Of a DNA stretch of 64,000 nt, positions 36,660-46,072 are shown piece by piece. The first letter of the stretch is position 1; each line of letters starts with the position of its first letter. A model generated the notes under the pieces. That model saw nothing but the letters and a program-made list of their open reading frames with translations, was not told the origin of the DNA and made no database searches. This DNA is from Nocardia pseudobrasiliensis NBRC 108224 (GTDB lineage: Bacteria > Actinomycetota > Actinomycetes > Mycobacteriales > Mycobacteriaceae), in contig NZ_BDBS01000001.1 of assembly GCF_001613105.1 (NCBI RefSeq), positions 124,001 through 188,000 on the forward strand, written 5' to 3'. The position numbers and the translations under genes are program-made.

Positions 36660-38105
36660 TCAGATATTCGCGTAGGCCAGCGACGGAGCCCGGCCTACCG
36701 CGAACGACGAACGCAGATAGAACCACCAGGTGATCGCCCCCATGGCCACGAACGCCACCGCGTAACCCCAGAACGCGGGCGTCATACTGCCGTGGAAGTG
36801 CAGCGCCGATTCCCGCAGCGCCTGCTGCACGATCCAGCCGCCGGCCGCGCCGACGGCGCCCACCACGCCGATCGCCGCGCCCGCCTGGCGCTTGGCCGCG
36901 ATGGTGGCATCGGCCGGATCCTGGCCCGCCTCGCTCGCCCGCTGTCTGGCCGCCGCGGCGAAGATCGACGGGATCATCCGATAGGTCGAGCCGTTGCCGA
37001 CGCCGGTCAGCACGAACAGCAGCAGGAACGAGATCAGATACAGCGGAAAGTTCTTCGCCGCCAACGACGCCACGATCAGCACGGTCGCCACCGCCATTCC
37101 GCCGAAGACGTACAGCGTGATCCGCGCCCCGGTCAGCCGATCGGCGATCCACCCGCCGAACGGTCGGCTCAGCGAACCCACGAACGCCCCGAGGAATGCG
37201 AGATTGCCCAGCGTGCCCATCCAGCCGATCTTGGCCAGCTCCGGGAAGTTCGACTTGATCAGTGTGGGAAAGGCGAAGGAGAACCCGATGAACGACCCGA
37301 AGGTCCCGATGTAGAGCACGGCCATGATCCAGGTGTGCGGATTGGCCAGCGCCAGTTTGTAGGACGAGCCGTCGGCCTTGGCGTGGGTGATCGAATCCAT
37401 GTACCGCAGCGCACCGGCCATGGCCACGAGTACGAACGGAATCCACATCAGCGTGGCCAGCGTGATGCCGAAGCGGTATCCGCCCGCGTCCTTGGCCGTC
37501 AGATGCGTACCCAGCGTGATCACCAGCGGTACGAACAGCTGGGTCTGCGCCACACCGAGATTGCCGCCCGCCGCGTTGATCCCCAGCGCCGCGCCCTTAC
37601 GTCCCTCGGGGAAGAAGAAGTTGATATTGGCCATCGACGAGGAGAAGTTGCCGCCGCCCACACCGGCCAGCGCGGCCAGAATCATGAAGACCCAGAACGG
37701 AGTCGCGGGCTGATTGACGAAATACGCCAGTCCCAGCGTCGGAATCAGCAGCATGCCCGCGCTGAACACCGTGAACGCCCGCCCGCCGAATTTCGGGATC
37801 GCGAAGGTGTACGGAATTCGCAGCGCAGCGCCGACGAGCGTGGGCGTGGAGGTCAGCAGCAGTGAATTGGCCACTGCCACAGGGTTTCCCTTGCCCAGTC
37901 CGTCCAGGAAGTGGAAACCCGCGGGACCCATGGCGGTGACGACGCTGGCCCACAGCACCCATACGCTGAAACCCAGATTCTCCGCGAATACCGAGAAGGC
38001 GAGGTTTTTGCGCGCGGTCTGCTTTCCGCCGTTCTCCCAGAAGGTTTCGTTGTCCGGTTCCCAACGATCGAGCCAGCGGCCGCGGGACTGGTAGGTGAAG
38101 GTCAT
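36660..38105 (-). CDS. narK: Nitrate/nitrite transporter NarK (copy 1)
   Basis: 481-residue MFS permease of the nitrate/nitrite porter family. The two NNP signatures are present: GVGGGNFSSSMANINFFFP with the following GRKGAALGINAAGGNLG, and GVGNGSTYRMIPSIF. ATG 38105 has GAGGAAG upstream. The second NarK at 40324 faces the other way, with a regulator/transporter pair in between. Which copy takes up nitrate and which nitrite (or exports it) cannot be told from sequence. Confidence 0.94.
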   Translation of the reverse strand: MTFTYQSRGRWLDRWEPDNETFWENGGKQTARKNLAFSVFAENLGFSVWVLWASVVTAMGPAGFHFLDGLGKGNPVAVANSLLLTSTPTLVGAALRIPYTFAIPKFGGRAFTVFSAGMLLIPTLGLAYFVNQPATPFWVFMILAALAGVGGGNFSSSMANINFFFPEGRKGAALGINAAGGNLGVAQTQLFVPLVITLGTHLTAKDAGGYRFGITLATLMWIPFVLVAMAGALRYMDSITHAKADGSSYKLALANPHTWIMAVLYIGTFGSFIGFSFAFPTLIKSNFPELAKIGWMGTLGNLAFLGAFVGSLSRPFGGWIADRLTGARITLYVFGGMAVATVLIVASLAAKNFPLYLISFLLLFVLTGVGNGSTYRMIPSIFAAAARQRASEAGQDPADATIAAKRQAGAAIGVVGAVGAAGGWIVQQALRESALHFHGSMTPAFWGYAVAFVAMGAITWWFYLRSSFAVGRAPSLAYANI

Positions 38106-38230
38106 CGGGCTTCCTCTCGAGCTGGAGACGAGCCATACCGTACGAATACGCCGTTACGGCGAAGGCACGCGCGATGACGTTCGGGCCAAATCTCGCTCAC
38201 CGCGCGCCGCCGCGCGCGGTGACGAGTTGT

Positions 38231-38929
38231 TCACCTGTCGGGATACTCCGCGATCAGCGTGCCGAAGAAGCAGTTGGCCACCCGCGCGGCCCGTTCCGGA
38301 TCGCCCTCGATGACCGCCTCCACCAATTCGGCGTGCTCGCCGTGGTAGTCCTCGGTCAGTCGCGCCGAGCTGGACCGAATGCCCTGTTCGATGACCGGCA
38401 GCAGCGAATCGTAGAACTCCAGGTACACCGCGTTGTGGCTGGCGACCACGATCGCGCGGTGCAACCGCACATCGGCCTCGATCGCCTCCTGCGCCTCCTG
38501 GCCCTGTTCGTCCCACAGCTGGCGGCGGGCCTCGAGCAGGCGGCGCAGATCCGCGATGTCGTTGTCGTCGCGACGTTCGGCTGCCAGCCGGGCGGCGGTG
38601 GTGTCCAGCGCGCGGCGCAGCTCGAGTATGTCGCGGGTGACCGCGTCGGCGAAGTACTTGGTGAGCGTGCCGCCCAGATCGGACGTCGCGATCACATAGG
38701 TACCCGAGCCCTGGCGACGTTCGAGCATTCCGGCGTGCACGAGCGCCTGGACGGCCTCGCGCACGGTGTTACGACCGGTGCCGGTGAGCTCGGTCAGCTC
38801 CGGTTCGGTGGGAATACGGGAACCGACAGGCCAACGGCCGGAACGGATTTCGGCACGCAGCTGCTCGGTCACCTGAGCGATGAGGCTGGTGCGACGAACG
38901 GGTTGCACGGACAACAGAGTACCCCGCAT
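38231..38929 (-). CDS. GntR-family regulator (FadR subgroup)
   Basis: 232-residue repressor: winged helix (SLIAQVTEQLRAEIRSG, GRNTVREAVQALVHAGMLERRQGSGTYV) and an FCD domain (EADVRLHRAIVVASHN). ATG 38929 is preferred to ATG 38959, which lies inside the candidate operator. It is divergent from the CynX/NimT-type transporter gene and probably controls it. Confidence 0.9.
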   Translation of the reverse strand: MRGTLLSVQPVRRTSLIAQVTEQLRAEIRSGRWPVGSRIPTEPELTELTGTGRNTVREAVQALVHAGMLERRQGSGTYVIATSDLGGTLTKYFADAVTRDILELRRALDTTAARLAAERRDDNDIADLRRLLEARRQLWDEQGQEAQEAIEADVRLHRAIVVASHNAVYLEFYDSLLPVIEQGIRSSSARLTEDYHGEHAELVEAVIEGDPERAARVANCFFGTLIAEYPDR

Positions 38930-38954
38930 CACATTTGTTGCCGCATAACATCCA

Positions 38955-38974
38955 ATCATCCTATGATTTTTCGG
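38955..38974 (+). promoter_or_regulatory. Operator overlapping a leaderless promoter
   Basis: ATCAT-CCT-ATGAT (38955-38967) is palindromic and contains the plus-strand -10 element TATGAT (38962-38967). Six bases later comes the GTG start of the transporter gene. Bound GntR protein would block RNA polymerase directly. Confidence 0.6.
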
Positions 38975-40224
38975 TGACAGTAACCGCTGAGCAGACGACC
39001 CAGCAGCAGCTCCGCTCCCAGCGCCGCCGCGGCCTCGTCGAGGGGCGGCTGCTCGTGCTCGCCGCGATCATCGTGTCCGCATCGACCCTGCGTATCGCGG
39101 TTACCGCCTTCAGCCCGCTCGCCGAACGGATCGGCCAGGACATCGGCTACGGGACCGCCGTGGTCGGCGTATTCGGCATGATTCCGACGGCCATGTTCGC
39201 CTTCGCGGGCGTCCTAACCCCTATTCTCGAGCGCCGCCTCGGACTCGAACGCACCGCGCTGGTCGCCATGCTGGCCGTGGGCCTCGGACAGGCCGTGCGC
39301 GCGATCGTGCCCGACACCTGGGAGCTGCTGGCCTTCTCCGCGCTGGCGCTGGCCGGTATGGGCGTCGGCAATGTGGTGATTCCGCCGCTTGTGAAGCGGT
39401 ACTTCTCCGATCGTGTCGGCGTGCTGAGCTCGCTGTACATCGTGATGGTGCAGCTGGGCACGGTCGTGCCCGCGCTGGTCACGGTGCCGGTGGCGAATGC
39501 GCACGGCTGGCGGGTGTCGCTGGGAATGTGGGCCGTGCTGGGCTTCGTCGCGGTCCTGCCATGGGTGGGCGTCCTGCGCGGCCGCCACGGACGCGATCAG
39601 GCCGACCGCACCGCCGTACCCGCCGAGGCGGGCGAGGCCGCGGGCAAGGTCTGGCGTTCGCCGCTGGCCTGGGGCATGGCCGGAATGTTCGGTATGACCT
39701 CGCTGACCACCTACGCCATGTTCGCCTGGCTGCCCAAGATCTTCGCCGATGCCGGGGCCAGCGAGGCCTTCGGCGGCACGATGGTCGGCATCTTCTCGCT
39801 GATCGGCCTGGTGGCCGCGCTGTCGGCGCCGACGATCACCGCGCGCATCGCCAATCCGTTCCCGATCGTCATCGTCTGCGCGCTGTGCTTCTTCGGCGCC
39901 TTCGCCGGACTGCTGATCGCGCCGATGAGCGTGCCACTGCTGTGGGTGCTGCTGCTGGGCCTGGGCCCGAGCACCTTCCCGATCGCGCTGACGCTGATCA
40001 ATCTGCGCACCCGCACCCAGGCCGGTTCGGCCGCGCTGTCCGGCTTCACCCAGGGCGTCGGCTACGCGGTGGCGTGTGTCGGGCCGCTGCAGTTCGGTGT
40101 GCTGCACAGCGTCACCGGCGGCTGGGGCGCGCCGTTCGCGCTGCTGTGCGTGGCCGTACTGGTGCTGCTGGCGGGCGCGTGGCAGGCCTGCAAGCCGCGG
40201 GTTCTGGAAGATACCTGGAACTGA
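38974..40224 (+). CDS. MFS transporter, CynX/NimT (cyanate permease-like) family
   Basis: 416-residue permease with 12 spans. The AAIIVSASTLRIAVTAFSPL start, GMGVGNVVIPPLVKRYF and GLGPSTFPIALTLINLRTRT are typical of the CynX/NimT group. Named members move cyanate or 2-nitroimidazole; most have unknown substrates. Start GTG 38974 lies 6 bases after TATGAT, so the mRNA is likely leaderless. It is surrounded by nitrate genes but has its own divergent GntR regulator. Confidence 0.9.
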   Translation: MTVTAEQTTQQQLRSQRRRGLVEGRLLVLAAIIVSASTLRIAVTAFSPLAERIGQDIGYGTAVVGVFGMIPTAMFAFAGVLTPILERRLGLERTALVAMLAVGLGQAVRAIVPDTWELLAFSALALAGMGVGNVVIPPLVKRYFSDRVGVLSSLYIVMVQLGTVVPALVTVPVANAHGWRVSLGMWAVLGFVAVLPWVGVLRGRHGRDQADRTAVPAEAGEAAGKVWRSPLAWGMAGMFGMTSLTTYAMFAWLPKIFADAGASEAFGGTMVGIFSLIGLVAALSAPTITARIANPFPIVIVCALCFFGAFAGLLIAPMSVPLLWVLLLGLGPSTFPIALTLINLRTRTQAGSAALSGFTQGVGYAVACVGPLQFGVLHSVTGGWGAPFALLCVAVLVLLAGAWQACKPRVLEDTWN

Positions 40225-40230
40225 TCCGGT

Positions 40231-40258
40231 CTCACGGGCCGTCGCGGCGGCCCGTGAG
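40231..40258. terminator. Terminator after the CynX-type gene
   Basis: 10-bp stem CTCACGGGCC / GGCCCGTGAG with an 8-base loop, 7 bases after the stop codon. Confidence 0.75.
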
Positions 40259-40323
40259 CAACCGTTGATTCAGCGGTCATCTAGCGCAGCATCGGCGCAA
40301 TACCGGTTTCCTACCTTGGGTTC

Positions 40324-41733
40324 ATGCGGAGCCGGGAGATCGAGCACTGGGATGCCGAGGATGTCGACGCCTGGGAGGCGGGCGGTAAGGATGTCGCGCG
40401 CCGGAATCTGATCTGGTCGGTATTCGCCGAACATGTCGGATTCTCGGTGTGGTCGATCTGGTCGGTCATGGTGCTGTTCATGCCCGCCGATGTATTCGGC
40501 ATCGATCCGGCCGGGAAGTTCATCCTCGGCGCGGTGCCCACATTGGTCGGCGGCGTACTGCGCATTCCCTACACCGTCGCCACCGCGAAATTCGGCGGGC
40601 GCAACTGGACCATCGTCAGCGCGCTGGCGCTGCTGATCCCGACCCTGTTGACGCTGTATTTCGTCAATCGCCCGGACACCTCGTTCACGACCTTCCTGAT
40701 CGTGGCCGCGTTCGCAGGCCTGGGCGGCGGCAATTTCGCCTCCTCGATGGCCAATATCAACGTCTTCTATCCGCAGCGGCTCAAGGGCTGGGCGCTGGGC
40801 CTCAATGCCGGTGGCGGCAATCTCGGCGTGCCGGTGATCCAGCTGATCGGGCTGGGCGTCATCGCGGCAGTGGGCAGCGCCTACGGACACGCCTCGGTGG
40901 TGTGCCTGGTGTATCTGGCGCTCATCGTGGTGGCCGCGGCCGGTGCGGCGCTGTTCATGGACAATGTGCGCAATCAGCGGGCCGACTACTCCTATATGCG
41001 GATCGCGCTGCGGGTTCCGCAGTCCTGGGCCGTGGCGTTCCTCTATATCGGGACCTTCGGCTCGTTCATCGGCTACGGATTCGCCTTCGGCCAGATCCTG
41101 CAGGTCAGCTTTCTGGCCGGGGGAGATCGACCCACCCAGGCCGCGCTGCACGCCGCCCAGATCGCCTTCATCGGACCGCTGCTCGGCTCGCTGGCCCGCC
41201 CCTACGGCGGTAAATGGGCCGACCGCTTCGGCGGCGCGCGGGTGACCCTGGCCGGATTCGCGGCCATGACGGTCGCCGCGCTGGTGGTCGCCGCCGCGAG
41301 CGCGATCGCCGACGGTAACGACCATGTGCCCAGCGGTGCGGTGATGGTGGCGCTGGTGGCCGGATTCATCGCGCTGTTCGTGGTGTCCGGCATCGGCAAC
41401 GGCGCCGTCACCAAGATGATCCCGTCGGTCTTCGCCGCGAAAGCCCAAGGGCTGCCGCTGGATCCGGCCGAGCGCGCGGTGTGGTCGCAGAACACCTCGG
41501 GCGCGATGATCGGCGTCGTCGGCGCGATCGGCGCGCTCGGCGGGGTCGCGATCAACCTGGTGCTGCGCAGCTCCTACGCCTCGACCAAATCCGCGACCAC
41601 CGCGTTCTGGGTATTCACAGTCTTCTACCTCGTCTGCGCCGCCGTGTGCTGGGCGGTATTCCTGCGCCGCCCCGCCGAGCGGGCGAAGACCTTGCCGCAC
41701 AACGTAACCGCCGACCTGCCCGTTCGGGCCTGA
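40324..41733 (+). CDS. narK: Nitrate/nitrite transporter NarK (copy 2)
   Basis: 469-residue nitrate porter with GLGGGNFASSMANINVFYP, LGLNAGGGNLG and GIGNGAVTKMIPSVF. Start ATG 40324 lies 6 bases after TACCTT, a leaderless arrangement. It runs into nirB with 20 bases between them, so it most likely supplies nitrite or nitrate for assimilation. Confidence 0.94.
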   Translation: MRSREIEHWDAEDVDAWEAGGKDVARRNLIWSVFAEHVGFSVWSIWSVMVLFMPADVFGIDPAGKFILGAVPTLVGGVLRIPYTVATAKFGGRNWTIVSALALLIPTLLTLYFVNRPDTSFTTFLIVAAFAGLGGGNFASSMANINVFYPQRLKGWALGLNAGGGNLGVPVIQLIGLGVIAAVGSAYGHASVVCLVYLALIVVAAAGAALFMDNVRNQRADYSYMRIALRVPQSWAVAFLYIGTFGSFIGYGFAFGQILQVSFLAGGDRPTQAALHAAQIAFIGPLLGSLARPYGGKWADRFGGARVTLAGFAAMTVAALVVAAASAIADGNDHVPSGAVMVALVAGFIALFVVSGIGNGAVTKMIPSVFAAKAQGLPLDPAERAVWSQNTSGAMIGVVGAIGALGGVAINLVLRSSYASTKSATTAFWVFTVFYLVCAAVCWAVFLRRPAERAKTLPHNVTADLPVRA

Positions 41734-41753
41734 CCGCACCACAGGAGTACGCA

Positions 41754-44357
41754 ATGGACAACACCGCACGCAGAACCGTGGTCGTGGTCGGGCACGGTAT
41801 GGTCGGCCACCGCTTCGTCGAGGCCATGCGCTCGCGCGACACGGCCGGGCAGTGGCAGGTCGTGGTGCTGGCCGAGGAACAGCTACCGGCCTACGACCGG
41901 GTCGGGCTGTCGTCCTATGTCGGCGCGTGGGACGCGAGCGCGCTCGCGCTGCCCGGTAACGAATACGCCGGTGACGAACTGGTGGAACTGCGCCTGGGAC
42001 AGCGCGCCGAGACGATCGATCGCAATGCCCGCAAGGTCACCACCTCCGGCGGCGATGTGATCGCCTACGACGCACTGGTTCTGGCGACCGGATCGTATGC
42101 CTTCGTACCGCCGGTGCCCGGCCACGATCGCCCGGAATGCTTCGTCTACCGCACCCTCGAGGATCTCGACGGCATCCGCGCCGCGGCCGAGGCGGCCGGC
42201 CCCGGCGCGGTCGGCGTGGTGGTCGGTGGCGGTCTGCTCGGCCTCGAGGCGGCGAATGCGTTGCGACTCATGGGAATGACGCCGCATGTGGTCGAATTCG
42301 CGCCGCGGCTGATGCCGGTTCAGGTCGACGAGGGCGGCGGCGCGATTCTGGAGAGTCTGGTCACGCAGCTGGGCCTGCACGTGCACACCGGCGTCGGCAC
42401 CTCGGCCATCGAGGGTGCGGAAGGCGGTGCGGGGCTGCGGATCTCGCTGTCGGACGAATCGACCATCGATGCCTCGCTGGTGGTGTTCTCCGCCGGTATC
42501 CGCCCGCGCGATCAGCTCGCTCGCGAGGCCGGGCTGGAGGTCGGGCCGCGCGGTGGCGTCGTCACCGATCTGGGCATGCGCACCTCGGATCCGGCGATCT
42601 ACGCGGTCGGCGAGGTCGCGGCCGTGGAGGGCGTCTGCTACGGCCTGGTCGCCCCCGGCTACACCACCGCCGAGATCGTGGCGGACCGATTGCTCGGCGG
42701 CGCGGGCGAATTCCCGGGCGCGGATCTGTCGACGAAGTTGAAACTGCTCGGCGTGGATGTGGCGTCGTTCGGCGACGCGCACGCCACCACCGAAGGCGCG
42801 CTGTCGGTGGTGCTGCACGACGCCGCCAAGGGCACCTACGCGAAACTCGTTGTCTCCGACGACGCCAAGACGCTGCTGGGCGGCATCCTGGTCGGCGACG
42901 CCTCGGCGTACGCGGCGCTGCGGCCGCTGGTCGGCAGCGAACTTCCGGCCGAACCCGCCGCGTTGATCTCCCCGGCGGGTGCGGAACTGGGCGCGGACGC
43001 CCTGCCCGACGAGGCCCAGATCTGTTCCTGCAACAACGTTTCCAAGGGCGACGTCTGCGGCGCCATCGCCGAGGGCGCCTGCGATATCGCCTCGGTCAAG
43101 AGCTGCACCTCGGCCGGAACGTCCTGCGGCGGTTGCGTTCCCATGCTCAAGAAGCTGCTCGAACAGTCCGGCGTGGAGATGTCCAAGGCGCTGTGCGAGC
43201 ATTTCGGGCAGTCGCGCGAGGAGCTGTTCCACATTGTCGCGACCACCGGCATCCGCAAGTTCTCCGAGCTGATCGCCCGCTACGGCACCGGAATGGGTTG
43301 CGATATCTGCAAACCCGCGGTCGCCTCCATTCTGGCGTCGACCTCGAGCGATCACATTCTCGACGGCGAACAGGCCGCGCTGCAGGACACCAACGACCAC
43401 TTCCTGGCGAATCTGCAGAAGAACGGCACCTATTCGGTGGTGCCGCGGATGCCCGGCGGTGAGGTCACCGCGGAGCAACTCATCGAAATCGGGCAGATCG
43501 CAAAGGATTTCGGCCTCTATGTGAAGGTGACCGGAGGTCAGCGCATCGACCTGTTCGGCGCGCGGGTGGAGCAGCTGCCGCAGATCTGGCAGCGGCTGGT
43601 CGATGTCGGCATGGAATCCGGGCACGCCTACGGCAAGTCGCTGCGCACGGTGAAAAGCTGTGTGGGTTCGACCTGGTGCCGCTACGGGCAGCAGGATTCG
43701 GTCGGCATGGCGGTGCTGCTGGAGAAGCGCTATCGCGGACTGCGTTCGCCGCACAAGCTCAAGCTCGGCGTCTCCGGCTGCGCGCGCGAGTGCGCGGAGG
43801 CGCGTGGCAAGGATGTCGGCGTCATCGCCACCGAGAACGGCTGGAACCTCTATGTCGGCGGCAACGGCGGCCTCACGCCCAAGCATGCGGTGCTGCTGGC
43901 CGGTGACCTCGACGACGAGACGCTGATCCGCTACATCGACCGCTATCTGATGTTCTACATCCGCACCGCCGACCGGCTGCAGCGCACCGCGCCCTGGCAG
44001 GAGTCGCTGGCGGGCGGCATCGACTACGTGCGGCAGGTTGTCTGCGAGGACTCCCTCGGCATCGCCGCCGAACTCGAGGAGACCATGGTCCGCCATGTCG
44101 CGGGCTACAAGGACGAATGGGCCGCGGTGCTCGAGGATCCTGCGAAGCTGTCGCGCTTCGTCTCCTTCGTCAACGCGCCCGAGCAGGCCGATCCGACCAT
44201 CACCTTCGACGACAGCGGGGAACGGAAGGTTCCTGTATTGCTCGGCATGCCCGACGTGCCCGGAGGAGGCAGCCTGCGTAACCACGGAGGGCACCGGGCA
44301 GGCCGCGTCGGACACGGCATGCCCGAGATCCCGGTCACATCCATCGACGGGAAATGA
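41754..44357 (+). CDS. nirB: Assimilatory nitrite reductase [NAD(P)H], large subunit
   Basis: 867-residue flavo-hemoprotein reducing nitrite to ammonium. In order: the FAD/NAD(P)H reductase module (VVVVGHGMVGHRF, VVGGGLLGLEAANALR), a BFD-like [2Fe-2S] domain (CSCNNVSKGDVC ... CTSAGTSCGGC), and the siroheme/[4Fe-4S] domain (CVGSTWCRYGQQDS, LGVSGCARECAEARGKD). ATG 41754 has AGGAG 6 bases upstream. Confidence 0.96.
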   Translation: MDNTARRTVVVVGHGMVGHRFVEAMRSRDTAGQWQVVVLAEEQLPAYDRVGLSSYVGAWDASALALPGNEYAGDELVELRLGQRAETIDRNARKVTTSGGDVIAYDALVLATGSYAFVPPVPGHDRPECFVYRTLEDLDGIRAAAEAAGPGAVGVVVGGGLLGLEAANALRLMGMTPHVVEFAPRLMPVQVDEGGGAILESLVTQLGLHVHTGVGTSAIEGAEGGAGLRISLSDESTIDASLVVFSAGIRPRDQLAREAGLEVGPRGGVVTDLGMRTSDPAIYAVGEVAAVEGVCYGLVAPGYTTAEIVADRLLGGAGEFPGADLSTKLKLLGVDVASFGDAHATTEGALSVVLHDAAKGTYAKLVVSDDAKTLLGGILVGDASAYAALRPLVGSELPAEPAALISPAGAELGADALPDEAQICSCNNVSKGDVCGAIAEGACDIASVKSCTSAGTSCGGCVPMLKKLLEQSGVEMSKALCEHFGQSREELFHIVATTGIRKFSELIARYGTGMGCDICKPAVASILASTSSDHILDGEQAALQDTNDHFLANLQKNGTYSVVPRMPGGEVTAEQLIEIGQIAKDFGLYVKVTGGQRIDLFGARVEQLPQIWQRLVDVGMESGHAYGKSLRTVKSCVGSTWCRYGQQDSVGMAVLLEKRYRGLRSPHKLKLGVSGCARECAEARGKDVGVIATENGWNLYVGGNGGLTPKHAVLLAGDLDDETLIRYIDRYLMFYIRTADRLQRTAPWQESLAGGIDYVRQVVCEDSLGIAAELEETMVRHVAGYKDEWAAVLEDPAKLSRFVSFVNAPEQADPTITFDDSGERKVPVLLGMPDVPGGGSLRNHGGHRAGRVGHGMPEIPVTSIDGK

Positions 44358-44421
44358 GCGCGTAATCCAGCGGAAACAGAACGCCGGTACCAAGGGGTAG
44401 GGCGTTCGGAGGAGAGTACCG

Positions 44422-44820
44422 ATGACCGTGATCGACACACCCGGTATTACCCAGGTCACCAGCACCGGATGGACCTCGGCCTGCCGGCTCGACTATCTGA
44501 TTCCCGGCCGCGGGGTCGCGGTATTGCTGCGCGACGGCCATCAGGCCGCGCTGTTCCTGCTGCCGGACGGGATGCTCTACGCCGTGGGCAATATCGACCC
44601 GTTCGGGCGGGCCGCGGTGATGTCGCGCGGCCTCGTCGGCGATCGCGGCGGCGTGCCCGTGGTGGCCTCGCCGTTGCTCAAGCAGACCTTCTCGCTGCTG
44701 GACGGGCACTGCCTGGACGATCCCGCGATGGGGCTGCCGGTCCACGCCGTGCGGGTCGTCGACGGACTGGTCCTGATCTCGAACGAGCCCGTGCGCCACG
44801 GCGGCGGTGACACCGCATGA
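44422..44820 (+). CDS. nirD: Nitrite reductase small subunit NirD
   Basis: 132-residue Rieske-fold small subunit (IPGRGVAVLLRDGHQAALFLLPDG, YAVGNIDPFGRAAVMSRGLVGD, LLDGHCLDDP). No cluster-binding Cys/His pairs are present, as expected for NirD. ATG 44422 has GGAGGAGA upstream. It overlaps the next gene by 4 bases (ATGA). Confidence 0.95.
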   Translation: MTVIDTPGITQVTSTGWTSACRLDYLIPGRGVAVLLRDGHQAALFLLPDGMLYAVGNIDPFGRAAVMSRGLVGDRGGVPVVASPLLKQTFSLLDGHCLDDPAMGLPVHAVRVVDGLVLISNEPVRHGGGDTA

Positions 44821-46043
44821 CCAAGCCCGTCGGGCCGCAGCCCGAATGTCTCGACGGCTTCACCGTCGGCATCACCGCCGCGCGCCGCGCCGACGAGCTG
44901 GGCACCCTGCTGGCTCGCCGCGGCGCGAATATCGTTGCCGCGCCCGCGATCCGGATCATCCCGCTCGCCGATGACAGTGAATTGGAGCGGGTGACACGAC
45001 AATTGGTGGCCGATCCGCCCCGGATCACGGTCGCCACCACCGGAATCGGTTTCCGGGGCTGGATGGAGGCGGCCGAGGGCTGGGGGCTGGCCGAGAGCCT
45101 GCACGCCACCCTGGACTCCACTCGGCTGCTCGCCCGCGGTCCCAAGGCCAAGGGCGCCATCCGCGCCGCCGAACTGCGCGAGGAATGGTCGCCCGCCTCC
45201 GAATCCTCCGCCGAGGTCCTCGATCATCTTCTCGCCGAGGGCGTGGAGGGGGTGCGGATCGCGGTGCAGTTGCACGGCGCGACCACCGAATGGGAGCCGG
45301 TTCCCGACTTCTGTGAGGTATTGCGTTGTGCGGGAGCCGATGTGGTGCCGGTGCCGGTGTATCGCTGGACGCCGCCGGAGGATCAGGGTCCGATGGATCG
45401 GCTGATCGAGGCGATCGTCACCTCGGCGCTGGACTGCGTCACCTTCACCAGCGCTCCCGCGGTGGCCTCGATGCTCATGCGCGCCAAGGAAACCGGACTG
45501 TTGGACGGGCTGCTGCACGCCATGCGGACCCGCGTGCTGCCCGCCTGCGTCGGGCCGATCACCGCCGCGCCGCTCGAGGAGCTCGGCGTGGCCACGACGA
45601 TGCCCGCGCGAGCCCGACTGGGTGCGCTGGCGCGGCATGTGGCCGAGGAACTTCCCCGGCGCGCCAATCGAATTCACGCCGCCGGGCATATGTTGAGCGT
45701 GCGCGGCGGCTGCGTGGTGGTCGACGGCGAGGTGCGTCAGCTGGCCCCCGCGCCGATGGCGCTGATGCGGGCGCTGGCCCGCCAGCCCGGCCGGGTGGTC
45801 TCGCGCGAGGATCTCCTGGCGGCCCTGCCCGGCGGCGGTGACGACACCCATGCCGTCGAGACCGGAATCGCCCGTCTGCGAGCGGGTTTGGGTACGCCGA
45901 AGGCCATTCAGACGGTGGTGAAGCGCGGTTATCGGCTGGCGCTGGATCCGGCGGAGTGCGTCGACAACAATCCGCGGCCGTCGGTCGGCGGATACGACCA
46001 GTCGAGGCGTCCGCAGCGGCCCATTCCGCTGGCCGGAGTCTGA
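44817..46043 (+). CDS. HemD-like uroporphyrinogen-III synthase fused to a winged helix
   Basis: 408 residues. The first about 270 match the HemD fold (FTVGITAARRADELGTLLARRG, TFTSAPAVASML). The last about 110 are an OmpR/PhoB-type DNA-binding domain (QLAPAPMALMRALARQPGRVVSREDLLAALPG ... HAVETGIARLRAGL ... VKRGYRL). The family is known from Rv0260c next to nirBD/narK in M. tuberculosis. It may act as a siroheme-branch enzyme, a regulator, or both. ATG 44817 overlaps nirD. Confidence 0.9.
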   Translation: MTKPVGPQPECLDGFTVGITAARRADELGTLLARRGANIVAAPAIRIIPLADDSELERVTRQLVADPPRITVATTGIGFRGWMEAAEGWGLAESLHATLDSTRLLARGPKAKGAIRAAELREEWSPASESSAEVLDHLLAEGVEGVRIAVQLHGATTEWEPVPDFCEVLRCAGADVVPVPVYRWTPPEDQGPMDRLIEAIVTSALDCVTFTSAPAVASMLMRAKETGLLDGLLHAMRTRVLPACVGPITAAPLEELGVATTMPARARLGALARHVAEELPRRANRIHAAGHMLSVRGGCVVVDGEVRQLAPAPMALMRALARQPGRVVSREDLLAALPGGGDDTHAVETGIARLRAGLGTPKAIQTVVKRGYRLALDPAECVDNNPRPSVGGYDQSRRPQRPIPLAGV

Positions 46044-46072
46044 GTCGCGAGACATTCGTTAGGAGGTGCGTG

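Noticed and set aside
41883..44465. 860-residue minus-strand open frame opposite nirB
   Set aside because: It mirrors the nirB codon structure and shows no domain or start signal; the nirB frame is fully explained.
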